Positions 1 through 7,270 of a DNA stretch of 18,701 nt are shown here, one piece after another. The DNA is from Chloroflexota bacterium (GTDB taxonomy: Bacteria; Chloroflexota; Anaerolineae; Aggregatilineales; Phototrophicaceae): assembly GCA_003242205.1 (NCBI GenBank), contig QGUR01000051.1, forward strand, positions 1 to 18,701. Direction: 5' to 3'. The first letter of the stretch is position 1. Each line of letters begins with the position of its first letter. A model generated the notes under the pieces. That model searched no databases. It was not told the origin of the DNA and saw only the letters and a program-made list of their open reading frames with translations. Made by a program: the position numbers and the translations under genes.

Positions 1-764
1 AAGGGAGAGTCCCGGCCCGCCGATAGCGCGTATAACCCGAAGCCGCCGGTATAGCTAAACAGGTTGAGACAGCGTACGGGCGTGTCCGGCTGCGCGGATT
101 TGCGCTGCGCCACGAGTTCGGCCAGCAGCGCCCGGTTTTCACGCTGGTCGAGGTAGAAACCTGTTTTGTGGCCTCGGACCAGATCGACATAGAAGCGGCG
201 GCCATATTCCTCGATGGCGATGTTTCCGGGCGGCTCGTCACCTTTGAGCACGGCGCGGGCGGGTTTCAGCCCTTCTTTCCCACGTACATCGACGTCGCTG
301 CGCTCGTAAATCCCACGCGGGGCGACAATATCCCACAGCAGTTCCGCCAGCATCTGCTTGCGTGCGTCGATGCCGAGCGTGAGCGCCTGCACGACCAGCC
401 AGCGGTCGTACTGGTCGACAATCAGCCCGGGCAGATAGTCGTTTTCCGCGTTGACGAGGCGCAGGGCGTTGGACGCTGCCCGTGTTCCACTGCGGTAGCG
501 GGCCTGAATGGCGCGTTCCAGTCTGTCCCGCCACCACGTGTCATCAATCGATTCGTCTTCCCACGTCAGGATACGCACGACGATCTGCGAGCGCGGGTTA
601 AATGTTCCCCGCGCTAAAAATGAGCCATCGCGCCGGACAACGGTGACGATGGCTCCCGGTTCCGGGTTGCCCTCAATGCGCTCAATTGCGCCGGAAAAGA
701 TCCACGGATGGCGGTTCAGAACCGGCTTTTCACGGTCCGGTCGGATGATTACGGTTGCGGTCAA
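1..764 (-). CDS. rlmI: RlmI-type class I SAM-dependent 23S rRNA methyltransferase (5' part, C-terminus beyond window)
   Basis: The reverse strand reads as an open frame of 254 codons with no stop, running off the left edge. The start is a TTG codon at 762-764, chosen because GAGGAG (772-777) lies 7 nt upstream and the N-terminus then fits the family. Residues 1-75 look like the PUA RNA-binding domain (RHPWIFSGAI at 18-27). A middle region carries LVNAENDYLPGL (103-114) and the family-typical GHKTGFYLDQRENR (198-211). LFSYTGGFG (235-243) is the SAM-binding motif I of the Rossmann domain. Family members make m5C in 23S rRNA in the cytoplasm; the catalytic cysteine region is outside the window, so base specificity cannot be judged. 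It begins 45 bp after ligA and is probably co-transcribed with it. The RlmI/RlmK-like family is secure; the exact target is inferred. Confidence 0.85.
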   Translation of the reverse strand, partial: MTATVIIRPDREKPVLNRHPWIFSGAIERIEGNPEPGAIVTVVRRDGSFLARGTFNPRSQIVVRILTWEDESIDDTWWRDRLERAIQARYRSGTRAASNALRLVNAENDYLPGLIVDQYDRWLVVQALTLGIDARKQMLAELLWDIVAPRGIYERSDVDVRGKEGLKPARAVLKGDEPPGNIAIEEYGRRFYVDLVRGHKTGFYLDQRENRALLAELVAQRKSAQPDTPVRCLNLFSYTGGFGLYALSAGRDSP

Positions 765-809
765 GAGCAGACTCCTCGGCCAGTGCCGGTTCAGGAGGCA
801 GGTGGTTCG

Positions 810-2825
810 TTATTCACCTGCCAGTTTTCGCAGTTCTTCTTCGCCGATCATCGGCACACCCAGTTTGGCCGCTTTATCGGCCTTGCTGCCGGGAGAATCG
901 CCAACGACGACATAGCTTGTTTTCTTGCTGACGCTGCTGGAAACTCTGCCGCCATGCGCTTCGATCAATTTGGTGGCTTCGTCGCGTGTCAGGTTGGGCA
1001 GCGTGCCGGTGAGCACAAACGTCAGGCCGTCAAGCGAATTGCTCTTCTTCTGCTTTTCTTCGGCGCGCATGTTGACGCCCGCGGCCCGCATTTTATCTAG
1101 CAATTGCCGGTTGAACGGGTCGGCAAACCAGTTGGCGATGCCCGGCGCGAGTACCGGCCCGATGCCTTCGATATCCTGAAGTTCTTCCACCGAAGCCTTT
1201 TCCAGCGCTTCAATCGAGCCGTAACGGTCGGCCAGCACGGCGGCGACGGTGCTGCCGACGCCGGGAATGCCAAGCGCGGTGATGAGTTGTGCCAGCGGGC
1301 GGTGGCGCGCTGCCTCAATCGCGGCCAACAGGTTATCGACCTTCTTCTCGCCGAAACGCTCCAGTTCCAGCAGTGGCTCGCGCTGAAGCGTGAAAATATC
1401 GGCGGTATCGCGGATGAAGCCCTTGTCGATCAGCGTCCTGACTGTTTGCGGGCCCATGCCTTCGATGTCCATCGCGCCGCGCGAGACGAAGAATTCGACC
1501 TGACGGTAAATGCGCTCCGGGCAATAGCGATTGGGGCATAGATAGTCGACTGCGCCTTCTTCCTGCACCAGCGGCGTCTCACAGAACGGGCAGCGCTCCG
1601 GCGGGGTGATCGGGATCTCGTCGCCATCGCGCAGCTCGACCACCGGCCCGACCACGTATGGGATAACATCGCCCGAACGTTGCACGACGACGATGTCCCC
1701 GATGCGAATATCCAGCTTTTTCACCATGTCGTAATTGTGTAAGCTGGCATTGCTGACGGTGACGCCACCGATAAAGACGGGTTCCAGCACAGCGTTCGGC
1801 ACGACACGACCCGTACGCCCAACATTGACCTGGACGGCGGTCAGACGGGTTCGCGCTTCGCGTGGGGGGAATTTGTAAGCAATCGCGCCACGAGGGTCTT
1901 TTCCCACAACGCCCAGCTCGGCGGCGATGCGCAGGTCATTGACCTTCACCACAATGCCGTCGATTTCGAAATCCAGCGAGTCTCTGCGGGATTCCCACGT
2001 GGGTATTTGCTGGATAATGTCGCTTAAAGTGGGAAATAATTCGCTTCCGGGAGCGATTGGAAAGCCCATATCCCGCAAGTATTCCAGTATATCCCACTGT
2101 TTATCCAGCGTTATCCCCACACTATCGACGATGCCGTAGAAGAATGCCGATAGCGGGCGGTTGGCGGTTATGCGGGAATCTTTTTGCTTGACCGCACCGG
2201 AAGCGGCATTGCGCGCATTCACATACACCGGCAGCCCCGCCTCGATCTGCCGTTGATTGAGCGCCTCGAAGTCATGCTTGAGGAATAGAATTTCGCCGCG
2301 CACAAACAGGCGCTCCGGCGGTTTGGGGCCTGTGGGATTGAGTGGGATACGAAGCGGGACGCTGCGGATCGTACGCACGTTCGCGGTTACATCGTCGCCG
2401 ATGATGCCGTTGCCGCGCGTTGCCGCCCGAACCAGCACGCCGTTGGCGTATTCCAGCACCACGGTCAGGCCGTCGAGCTTGGGTTCCAGTGTGTAGCTGA
2501 GCTTGGTTCCCGCCGGTAGCAGGCGCAGGTTGCGCTCTTCCCAGGCAATGAGGTCTTGCTCCGAGAAGGCATTGCTCAGACTCAGAATCGGCGCGGGATG
2601 GCGAACTTTGGGAAATTCTTCCGAGAGATCGCTGCCCGCGCGCTGGGTTGGCGAATCGGGCGTGATCAGCTCCGGATGTTCTTCCTCGATCTGCCGCAGC
2701 TCGTTGTAAAGCTGGTCGAACTCGGCATCGCTGACCAGCGGCGTGCTGAGCACGTAATAGTAATAGGCGTAGCGGTGCAGCAACTCGCGTAATTCCGCCG
2801 CGCGGCGGGCGGGATCAGACTGCAT
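810..2825 (-). CDS. ligA: NAD+-dependent DNA ligase LigA
   Basis: At 671 aa this is a full-length bacterial LigA, which seals nicks in replication and repair using NAD+. Visible in order: the Ia domain (YYYYVLSTPLVSDAEFD near 21-37), the adenylation domain with the nucleophilic lysine K116 in the KLDG motif, and RGNGIIGDDVT at 137-147. These are followed by an OB fold, a zinc finger with C412, C415, C430 and C435, helix-hairpin-helix repeats (about 510-570), and a C-terminal BRCT domain (about 595-671, starting LDGLTFVLTG). The ATG at 2823-2825 has a GAGGAG ribosome site 6 nt upstream on the minus strand. No key residue is missing. It lies 220 bp downstream of the SH3b gene and 45 bp upstream of the rRNA methyltransferase, all on the same strand. 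Identification is essentially certain. Confidence 0.98.
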   Translation of the reverse strand: MQSDPARRAAELRELLHRYAYYYYVLSTPLVSDAEFDQLYNELRQIEEEHPELITPDSPTQRAGSDLSEEFPKVRHPAPILSLSNAFSEQDLIAWEERNLRLLPAGTKLSYTLEPKLDGLTVVLEYANGVLVRAATRGNGIIGDDVTANVRTIRSVPLRIPLNPTGPKPPERLFVRGEILFLKHDFEALNQRQIEAGLPVYVNARNAASGAVKQKDSRITANRPLSAFFYGIVDSVGITLDKQWDILEYLRDMGFPIAPGSELFPTLSDIIQQIPTWESRRDSLDFEIDGIVVKVNDLRIAAELGVVGKDPRGAIAYKFPPREARTRLTAVQVNVGRTGRVVPNAVLEPVFIGGVTVSNASLHNYDMVKKLDIRIGDIVVVQRSGDVIPYVVGPVVELRDGDEIPITPPERCPFCETPLVQEEGAVDYLCPNRYCPERIYRQVEFFVSRGAMDIEGMGPQTVRTLIDKGFIRDTADIFTLQREPLLELERFGEKKVDNLLAAIEAARHRPLAQLITALGIPGVGSTVAAVLADRYGSIEALEKASVEELQDIEGIGPVLAPGIANWFADPFNRQLLDKMRAAGVNMRAEEKQKKSNSLDGLTFVLTGTLPNLTRDEATKLIEAHGGRVSSSVSKKTSYVVVGDSPGSKADKAAKLGVPMIGEEELRKLAGE

Positions 2826-2964
2826 GAAACGCTCCTCGTCGTAGTCTGGACACCAACGCTTGACTTGCTAGGTCAGGTGTTCGCAGTAACCGGAATCTCA
2901 TCCTATTTTCCGTCTCAAAATCCTGTTTTGGGATTTGGAGAAAGGCAGGGGGCAAGGTTCCGTT

Positions 2965-2999
2965 CGTCACTGCGAGTCTACGTTGCTGTACGGCAATCC
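2965..2999. repeat. Possible degenerate copy of a GTCATTGCGAG…GCAATCC-type interspersed repeat
   Basis: In the 220-bp gap between ligA and the SH3b gene, the plus strand reads CGTCACTGCGAG (2965-2976) and, 15 nt later, GGCAATCC (2992-2999). The two ends resemble those of the short interspersed palindromic repeats found between genes in several bacterial phyla. Only one imperfect copy is present and the inverted symmetry is poor, so this is a resemblance, not a demonstrated repeat. Otherwise the gap shows no gene. Confidence 0.25.
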
Positions 3000-3045
3000 A
3001 CATTCACTTGCTCTGGTGGTTGAAACAACGGGCTTTTTAACGGCC

Positions 3046-3852
3046 TTATGGCGCAATAACTCTCAACACATCCTGCTGGCCGTCATTTTCTACCGCCCAT
3101 CCGGTCTGGGTTGGATCGTTGACGCCGCGCAGGTTCCACCATGTCAATGTACTGCCACTCTCATTGGTCGTCTGCGGCCCGCCGATGACCACAAAGCGGT
3201 CGCCGACATTCGCCTGAAAGAGAATGCGGGATGAAGTTCCCGCGTTTTCGCGCACGTTGAGCCGTGACAGGCCGACATTGATGACCTCGACAGTTGCGCC
3301 AACGGTGATGCTGGTTGGCGTCGGCGTGAGGGCGGTCGTCGGCAGCAGCGGCCCTTCCAGCACGAACGTCGGCAACGCGTCGGGCTGAACCTGAACGGCA
3401 GGCAGCGCCGGCAAGGCGTCGTCCTGCTGCGCGCTGACTACCGGCGTTTCCGACGGCACGGCGGTGATGATGACGATTCGCGGTTCGCCGCCTACACCTG
3501 CGTTGCCGCCGAGCGATATGACCAGAAACACGATCGCCCCCGCCAGCGCAACGACAATCACCAGCATCAGCGCGACCGACCACGCGGGCAGGAAAAGACC
3601 GCTGTCCTTGCGCTGCTGCACGCGACGCCGGGCGCGGCGCTGTTCCGCCGGTGACAGGGTTTCGCTTGCGCGAAAGGCATCGGCCTGCCGCTGCTCGCGC
3701 CGGAGTTCGCGGTCGGTTGCTACGCGAACATGGCCTCGCTCTCCGGTGGGCGGGGGCGGCGGGATTGACATGGGCCGCGTCGGCATCGGGTTCCGCTGCG
3801 TGCTGTCGAGATCTGCCGGATCGGCGTCCGGACGGTATGGCCTGTCAGGCAT
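3046..3852 (-). CDS. Single-pass membrane protein with extracytoplasmic SH3b domain
   Basis: The product is 268 aa. Residues 1-85 form a Pro-, Arg- and Glu-rich cytoplasmic segment with the run IPPPPP near 30. One hydrophobic helix spans about 89-115. A Pro/Thr/Ala-rich linker follows (about 130-182, including LTPTPTS). The C-terminal domain (about 183-267) fits a bacterial SH3 domain: SRLNVRENAGTSSRIL, then VGDRFVVIGG and a final GWAVE strand. The positively charged stretch before the helix (RRARRRVQQRK) predicts the N-terminus inside and the SH3b domain outside. SH3b domains often bind cell-wall or other surface peptides; no enzymatic domain is visible. It starts 3 bp after the polX stop, with GAGG inside the polX end as likely ribosome site, so translation is probably coupled to polX. 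Function is unknown. Confidence 0.85.
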   Translation of the reverse strand: MPDRPYRPDADPADLDSTQRNPMPTRPMSIPPPPPTGERGHVRVATDRELRREQRQADAFRASETLSPAEQRRARRRVQQRKDSGLFLPAWSVALMLVIVVALAGAIVFLVISLGGNAGVGGEPRIVIITAVPSETPVVSAQQDDALPALPAVQVQPDALPTFVLEGPLLPTTALTPTPTSITVGATVEVINVGLSRLNVRENAGTSSRILFQANVGDRFVVIGGPQTTNESGSTLTWWNLRGVNDPTQTGWAVENDGQQDVLRVIAP

Positions 3853-3855
3853 GGC

Positions 3856-5607
3856 TCATCGTCCTCGCTGGTGCGTCCATTCGAGAAAGCGCTCGAGCGG
3901 CCAGGTGTTCAGTACGGACGGCGCTTCGACCCAGCCACGGCGGGCAGTCATCACGCCATAAAACAGCAGGTCCATTTCTGAAGCGCGGTGGGCATCGGTG
4001 TTGATGGCGAGCGGGATTCCCATTTCGACGGCTCGCCGGGCATACTGCGCTTCGAGGTCAAGCCGGTGCGGGTTGGCGTTGATTTCCAGCGCAATGCCGG
4101 AGGCTTTGGCCGCTTCAAACACCGCGTCCATGTCCAGGTCTGCCGGTTCGCGGTTGGGAATAAGCTGGCCGCGCGGGTGTCCGATCAGATCGACGTGCGG
4201 GTTATTGATGGCGTTTAGCAGCCGGGCCGTGATCTGCTCGCGCGGCTGGCGTAGGCTCATATGCAGCGACGCGACGACAAAATCCAGCTTTTCCAGCACT
4301 TCGTCCGGGAAATCCAGCGTGCCATCGGCGTTGATTTCCATCTCTGTGCCATGAAAGACGCGAATTTTGCCGTTCATCTTCGCGTCTACCCGGCGGATTT
4401 CTTCCTGCTGTGCCATCAGCCGCTCAACCGTGAGGCCGTTGGCAACGCCCAGACTGTAGGAATGATCGCAGATGACGATGAATTTGCGCCCGCGCTCGTA
4501 AGCAGCCTGCGCCATCTGCTCGATGCTAAGCGTGCCGTCGCTCCATGTGGTGTGCATATGGAGGTCGGCGTGAATGTCCTCCAGCGTGATGAGTTTGGGC
4601 AGGCGACCTTCGAGCGCAGCTTCGATCTCGCCCCAGTCCTCGCGGATTTCCGGTGGGATGTAGGGCATGCCGAGGTGCGAAAACACCTCTTCTTCGGTCG
4701 CGCACAGGATTTCTTCGCCGCTTTCGACGCGCGTAAGCGAAAACTCGTTCAGGCTGAGACCGCGCTTCAGAAACAACTCGCGGATGTGGATATTGTGCGC
4801 CTGACTGCCGGTGAAATGATGCAGCGCCGTACCCCAGCGCGCTTCCGGCAGCACACGTAAATCGACCTGCATGCCGTTATGAAGCTGTACCGACGACTTC
4901 GACGGGCCATGATCGAGCACCTGCGCGACATTGCTCATGGTCACGAAGCGCTCCATGATCGGGTCGGGGTCATCGCTGGCGATCAGCAGATCGATGTCGC
5001 CAATCGTGGGGCGGGCGCGGCGGATGCTGCCCGCAACAGAGCCGAATTTCGCTTCGTCCAGTTCCAGCAGGTATTCAAGAATCTCCTGCGCCAGCGGGTA
5101 GGCGATGCCGAGCGGCGTGCGCCCGGTTTGCTGGCGGCGCAGCGCTTCGATGCCTTCGAGGATACGCTGCTCGGACTTCGCGCCCATGCCGCTCATCGCG
5201 CGCAGCTTGCCCGCTTTTGCCGCTTCCTCAAGCTGCTCGATGCTGGTGATGCCGAGTTCCTGCCACAGACGTTTGGCGCGCTTGGGGCCGACGCCGCTGA
5301 TGTGCAGGATATCCAGCACGCCGAGCGGGATTTCGGCCTTCAACCGTTCGTATAGATCGACCGTTCCGCGTTCCAGAAGCTCCTCGATTTTCTCAGCGAG
5401 CGTCTTGCCGATGCCGGGAATGGTCTGAAGCTGGCCCTCAGCGGCAAGGGTTTGCAGGTCCTGTGGGGTTTCGCGGATTGCTTCGGCGGCGCGACGATAG
5501 GACAGGACGCGGTGGACAATCTCGCCCTTAATTTCCAGCATGTCGGCAATATTGTCGAAAATTCGCGCGATTTCGCGATTGGTCAGCGTCACTGTTCGTC
5601 GCTCCAT
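3856..5607 (-). CDS. polX: DNA polymerase/3'-5' exonuclease PolX
   Basis: At 583 aa this matches bacterial PolX, a base-excision-repair gap-filling polymerase fused to a PHP nuclease. An N-terminal helix-hairpin-helix 8-kDa-like region covers about 5-150 (IPGIGKTLAEKI, ISGVGPKRAKRL). The nucleotidyltransferase domain has GSIRR (193-197), the metal aspartates D204 and D206 in GDIDLL, and D249 in QVDLRVL. The PHP domain begins at DLHMHTTWSDG (348-358; H350, H352, D357) and continues with H382, E422, H449, H477, D538 and H540, so both active sites look intact. The ATG at 5607 has no good ribosome site. A GTG at 5590-5592 (residue 6) has GGAG 9 nt upstream and gives the family-typical N-terminus TNREIARIF, so it may be the true start. 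A minus-strand TATAAT lies about 43-48 bp upstream. Confidence 0.96.
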   Translation of the reverse strand: MERRTVTLTNREIARIFDNIADMLEIKGEIVHRVLSYRRAAEAIRETPQDLQTLAAEGQLQTIPGIGKTLAEKIEELLERGTVDLYERLKAEIPLGVLDILHISGVGPKRAKRLWQELGITSIEQLEEAAKAGKLRAMSGMGAKSEQRILEGIEALRRQQTGRTPLGIAYPLAQEILEYLLELDEAKFGSVAGSIRRARPTIGDIDLLIASDDPDPIMERFVTMSNVAQVLDHGPSKSSVQLHNGMQVDLRVLPEARWGTALHHFTGSQAHNIHIRELFLKRGLSLNEFSLTRVESGEEILCATEEEVFSHLGMPYIPPEIREDWGEIEAALEGRLPKLITLEDIHADLHMHTTWSDGTLSIEQMAQAAYERGRKFIVICDHSYSLGVANGLTVERLMAQQEEIRRVDAKMNGKIRVFHGTEMEINADGTLDFPDEVLEKLDFVVASLHMSLRQPREQITARLLNAINNPHVDLIGHPRGQLIPNREPADLDMDAVFEAAKASGIALEINANPHRLDLEAQYARRAVEMGIPLAINTDAHRASEMDLLFYGVMTARRGWVEAPSVLNTWPLERFLEWTHQRGR

Positions 5608-5649
5608 TCGGGAAGGCCGGGAAACTGTAGAACGCCTGTGTCACGCCTG

Positions 5650-5655
5650 ATTATA
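5650..5655 (-). promoter_or_regulatory. Candidate -10 box of the polX promoter
   Basis: The minus strand carries a perfect TATAAT at 5655-5650. About 17 bp upstream is TTTTCC, a weak -35 match. The predicted transcript would start near 5643, leaving a leader of about 35-50 nt before polX. The call rests on the exact -10 hexamer and its position in the divergent 201-bp gap between polX and the hydrolase gene. Confidence 0.5.
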
Positions 5656-5675
5656 CAGCGTGCCTGCCGACAGGA

Positions 5676-5694
5676 AAAAGCACGGGAGCCGTGC
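5676..5694 (-). terminator. Minus-strand intrinsic-terminator-like hairpin upstream of polX
   Basis: On the minus strand GCACGG, a 3-nt loop CTC and CCGTGC (5694-5680) form a 6-bp GC-rich stem followed at once by TTTTT and CC. That is the layout of a rho-independent terminator, but no gene on the minus strand ends here. It sits just upstream of the polX -10 box, overlapping its -35 region. It may stop antisense read-through, be left from an earlier gene order, or be chance. Confidence 0.4.
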
Positions 5695-5808
5695 GTTAGG
5701 GATACGGCGCGAACTTCTCTCACCCTTTGTCGCCGCCGCAACCAATCGCGGGCAGAGTACGTACTGGAGCCTGTGTGCCGGGTAACCCGACAGGAGGCAT
5801 CACCACCT

Positions 5809-6834
5809 ATGGTCAGAATACAGAAAGCGCTCATGCTCGTCGGGCTTATCGCCATGCTCTCGGTCGCGCCTGTAACCGTGCTGGCGCAGGACGCGGATGC
5901 AACTTCTGTACTCAGCGGGCTTGAGGGCGGGACGGTCGGCGTGGCCGAGGCAAATGGGCTTGAGATCGTATACGAGCGCTTTGGTTCCGAAGATGCCGAA
6001 GCGATCCTGTTCATTGCCGGGACAGGGCAGCAGCTTATCGAATGGCCGCTGGAACTGGTCACGACGCTGGTGGACGAAGGCTATCAGGTTGTGCTTTTCG
6101 ACAACCGGGACGTTGGGCTTTCGACGAGGCTGGAGGAGGCGGGCGCGCCGGACTGGGCGGCGATCTTTACCGCGCTGGCGACCGGACAACCGCTGCCTGT
6201 AGCCTACACCTGCAAGGACATGGCGCAGGATGCAATCGGACTGCTGGACGCTTTGAATATCGAGCAGGCGCATATCGTTGGTGCGTCGGGCGGGGCGATC
6301 ATCGCGCAGGCGCTGGCGGCGACCTATCCAGACCGTGTTCTTTCGTTGACGCTACTCATGGCGAATTCCGGCAATCCCGAATACCCGCTGCCGGCTAATC
6401 CTGAACGCATGGCGACCGCGCCGCAGGTTGCGCCGCCTGCTGGCAGCCCGCTGGAAGCCATCATCGAGTACCGGATGCAGGTGGCGCGGGCCTTGAGCAG
6501 CCCGGACTTTCCAGTCGACGAGGACACGCTAAGACAGCGGATTACGCGGGCAGTTGAGCGCTCGTACTATCCCGTTGGCTCCGACAGGCAGGGCGCGGCG
6601 GTTCTCATCCCTGCGTATGACGAAATGCGTGCCATGCTGGGAAGCATCGACGCGCCGACCGTCGTTATCCACGGCAGCGCCGACCCGCTCGTGCCGTATC
6701 AGCTTGGTGAAGATGTTGCCAGCGCGATACCGGGCGCGGAGTTTGTTTTGGTCGAGGGCATGGGCCACGAAATACCGGATGAACTGGCGCTCTTGGTTGC
6801 TGAGGCGGTCAAACGCGTGGCGGCAGAGGCGTAA
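5809..6834 (+). CDS. Exported alpha/beta-fold hydrolase
   Basis: The product is 341 aa from the ATG at 5809, with AGGAGG (5792-5797) 11 nt upstream. A signal peptide is visible: basic MVRIQK, hydrophobic core ALMLVGLIAMLSVAPV, and a probable signal peptidase I site after VLA (residue 26). The mature part has the alpha/beta hydrolase layout: a strand and oxyanion region (LFIAGTG, 67-73), VVLFDNRDVGLS (94-105), and the nucleophile elbow GASGG with S160. The acid is D292 (HGSADPLVP) and the histidine is H320 (GMGHEIPD). The triad is complete, so an active secreted or periplasm-side esterase or peptidase-like enzyme is likely, but the substrate cannot be read from sequence. It is a stand-alone gene, divergent from polX and followed by the separate trp promoter. 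Confidence 0.88.
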   Translation: MVRIQKALMLVGLIAMLSVAPVTVLAQDADATSVLSGLEGGTVGVAEANGLEIVYERFGSEDAEAILFIAGTGQQLIEWPLELVTTLVDEGYQVVLFDNRDVGLSTRLEEAGAPDWAAIFTALATGQPLPVAYTCKDMAQDAIGLLDALNIEQAHIVGASGGAIIAQALAATYPDRVLSLTLLMANSGNPEYPLPANPERMATAPQVAPPAGSPLEAIIEYRMQVARALSSPDFPVDEDTLRQRITRAVERSYYPVGSDRQGAAVLIPAYDEMRAMLGSIDAPTVVIHGSADPLVPYQLGEDVASAIPGAEFVLVEGMGHEIPDELALLVAEAVKRVAAEA

Positions 6835-6883
6835 GGCGGGGCAGGCGAAGACTGAGATGCGCCATGAAACTTCTTCCAACCGC

Positions 6884-6912
6884 TTGACAACCCGGGCCAA
6901 TCTGATTACGCT
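6884..6912 (+). promoter_or_regulatory. Sigma-70-type promoter of the trp operon
   Basis: A perfect -35 TTGACA (6884-6889) is followed after exactly 17 bp by TACGCT (6907-6912), which keeps the three most important -10 positions (T1, A2, T6). The predicted start near 6919 lies just upstream of the T-box stem I. Position and spacing fit a promoter for the leader and trpE. Confidence 0.7.
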
Positions 6913-6945
6913 ATGCACCAACAACCTGATATCACGCAACAACGT

Positions 6946-7242
6946 TGATCTGGAAAAGTAGCCATCAAAGCGGCGTTCAGAGAGCCGCTACCTGCTGTGA
7001 ATGCGGTACGTGCGCGGGTGGTGAATGGGCCAGGGAGTTGTGTGGGCAAACGCCTTTCGGGCCAGTAGTCCACACCGGAAAGCGCCACCGTTATCAGGGC
7101 GCAGGGTATCGCGGCACAATCGTTGTGGCCGCCGTACCTGCAATGAGTGTTCCGGCTATTCGCGTATTTGCGTAACGCTGGAAAACCAAGGTGGCACCAC
7201 GGGAAACCCCATCTCGTCCTTGACTACGAGGTGGGGTTTTGT
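6946..7242 (+). promoter_or_regulatory. T-box riboswitch leader (tRNA-Trp) controlling the trp operon
   Basis: The leader shows T-box landmarks in order. Stem I is closed by CTGG (6950-6953) with CCAG (7030-7033), with AAAAGTAG on its 5' side. The AGAGAG bulge motif (6980-6985) is followed by a distal hairpin CCGC…GCGG. The specifier loop contains GAA then TGG (7026-7028), the Trp codon, followed by a purine. Stem II is TGTGG (7041-7045) with CCACA (7070-7074). Stem III (7102-7140) pairs CAGG(G)TA with TACCTG and GCGGCACAA with TTGTG/CCGC. The T-box sequence AAGGTGGCACCACGGG is at 7188-7203. The antiterminator pairs CAAGG (7187-7191) with CCTTG (7218-7222) and ACG (7199-7201) with CGT (7215-7217), leaving the 7-nt bulge TGGCACC. 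UGGC in the bulge would pair with a GCCA acceptor end, as expected for tRNA-Trp with discriminator G. Uncharged tRNA-Trp should stabilise the antiterminator and switch the operon on. Confidence 0.95.
7204..7242 (+). terminator. Regulated intrinsic terminator of the trp T-box
   Basis: AAACCCCATCTCGT (7204-7217) pairs with ACGAGGTGGGGTTT (7226-7239) in a 14-bp stem with one G-T wobble and an 8-nt loop, followed by TTTTGTATTT. Its 5' arm contains CGT and its loop CCTTG, both also needed by the antiterminator, so the two structures exclude each other. Confidence 0.93.
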
Positions 7243-7270
7243 ATTTACCAAGACCTTGGGAGCGTGCAGC

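Noticed and set aside
2918..2936. AAATCC…GGATTT inverted repeat between the SH3b gene and ligA as a possible terminator
   Set aside because: Only 6 bp, AT-rich, with no T-tract on either side.
5695..5808. tRNA or small RNA on the minus strand ending at the hairpin at 5676-5694
   Set aside because: GTTCG-like sequence is present, but no acceptor stem or D arm could be matched.
6945..7175. 76-codon open frame that could be a Trp-rich leader peptide for classical attenuation
   Set aside because: It overlaps stems I-III of the T-box and has no run of Trp codons near a terminator; the T-box explains the region fully.
7025..7270. In-frame upstream extension of trpE
   Set aside because: The segment is the T-box riboswitch and its terminator; the translated residues are not TrpE-like, and ATG 7271 has a good ribosome site.
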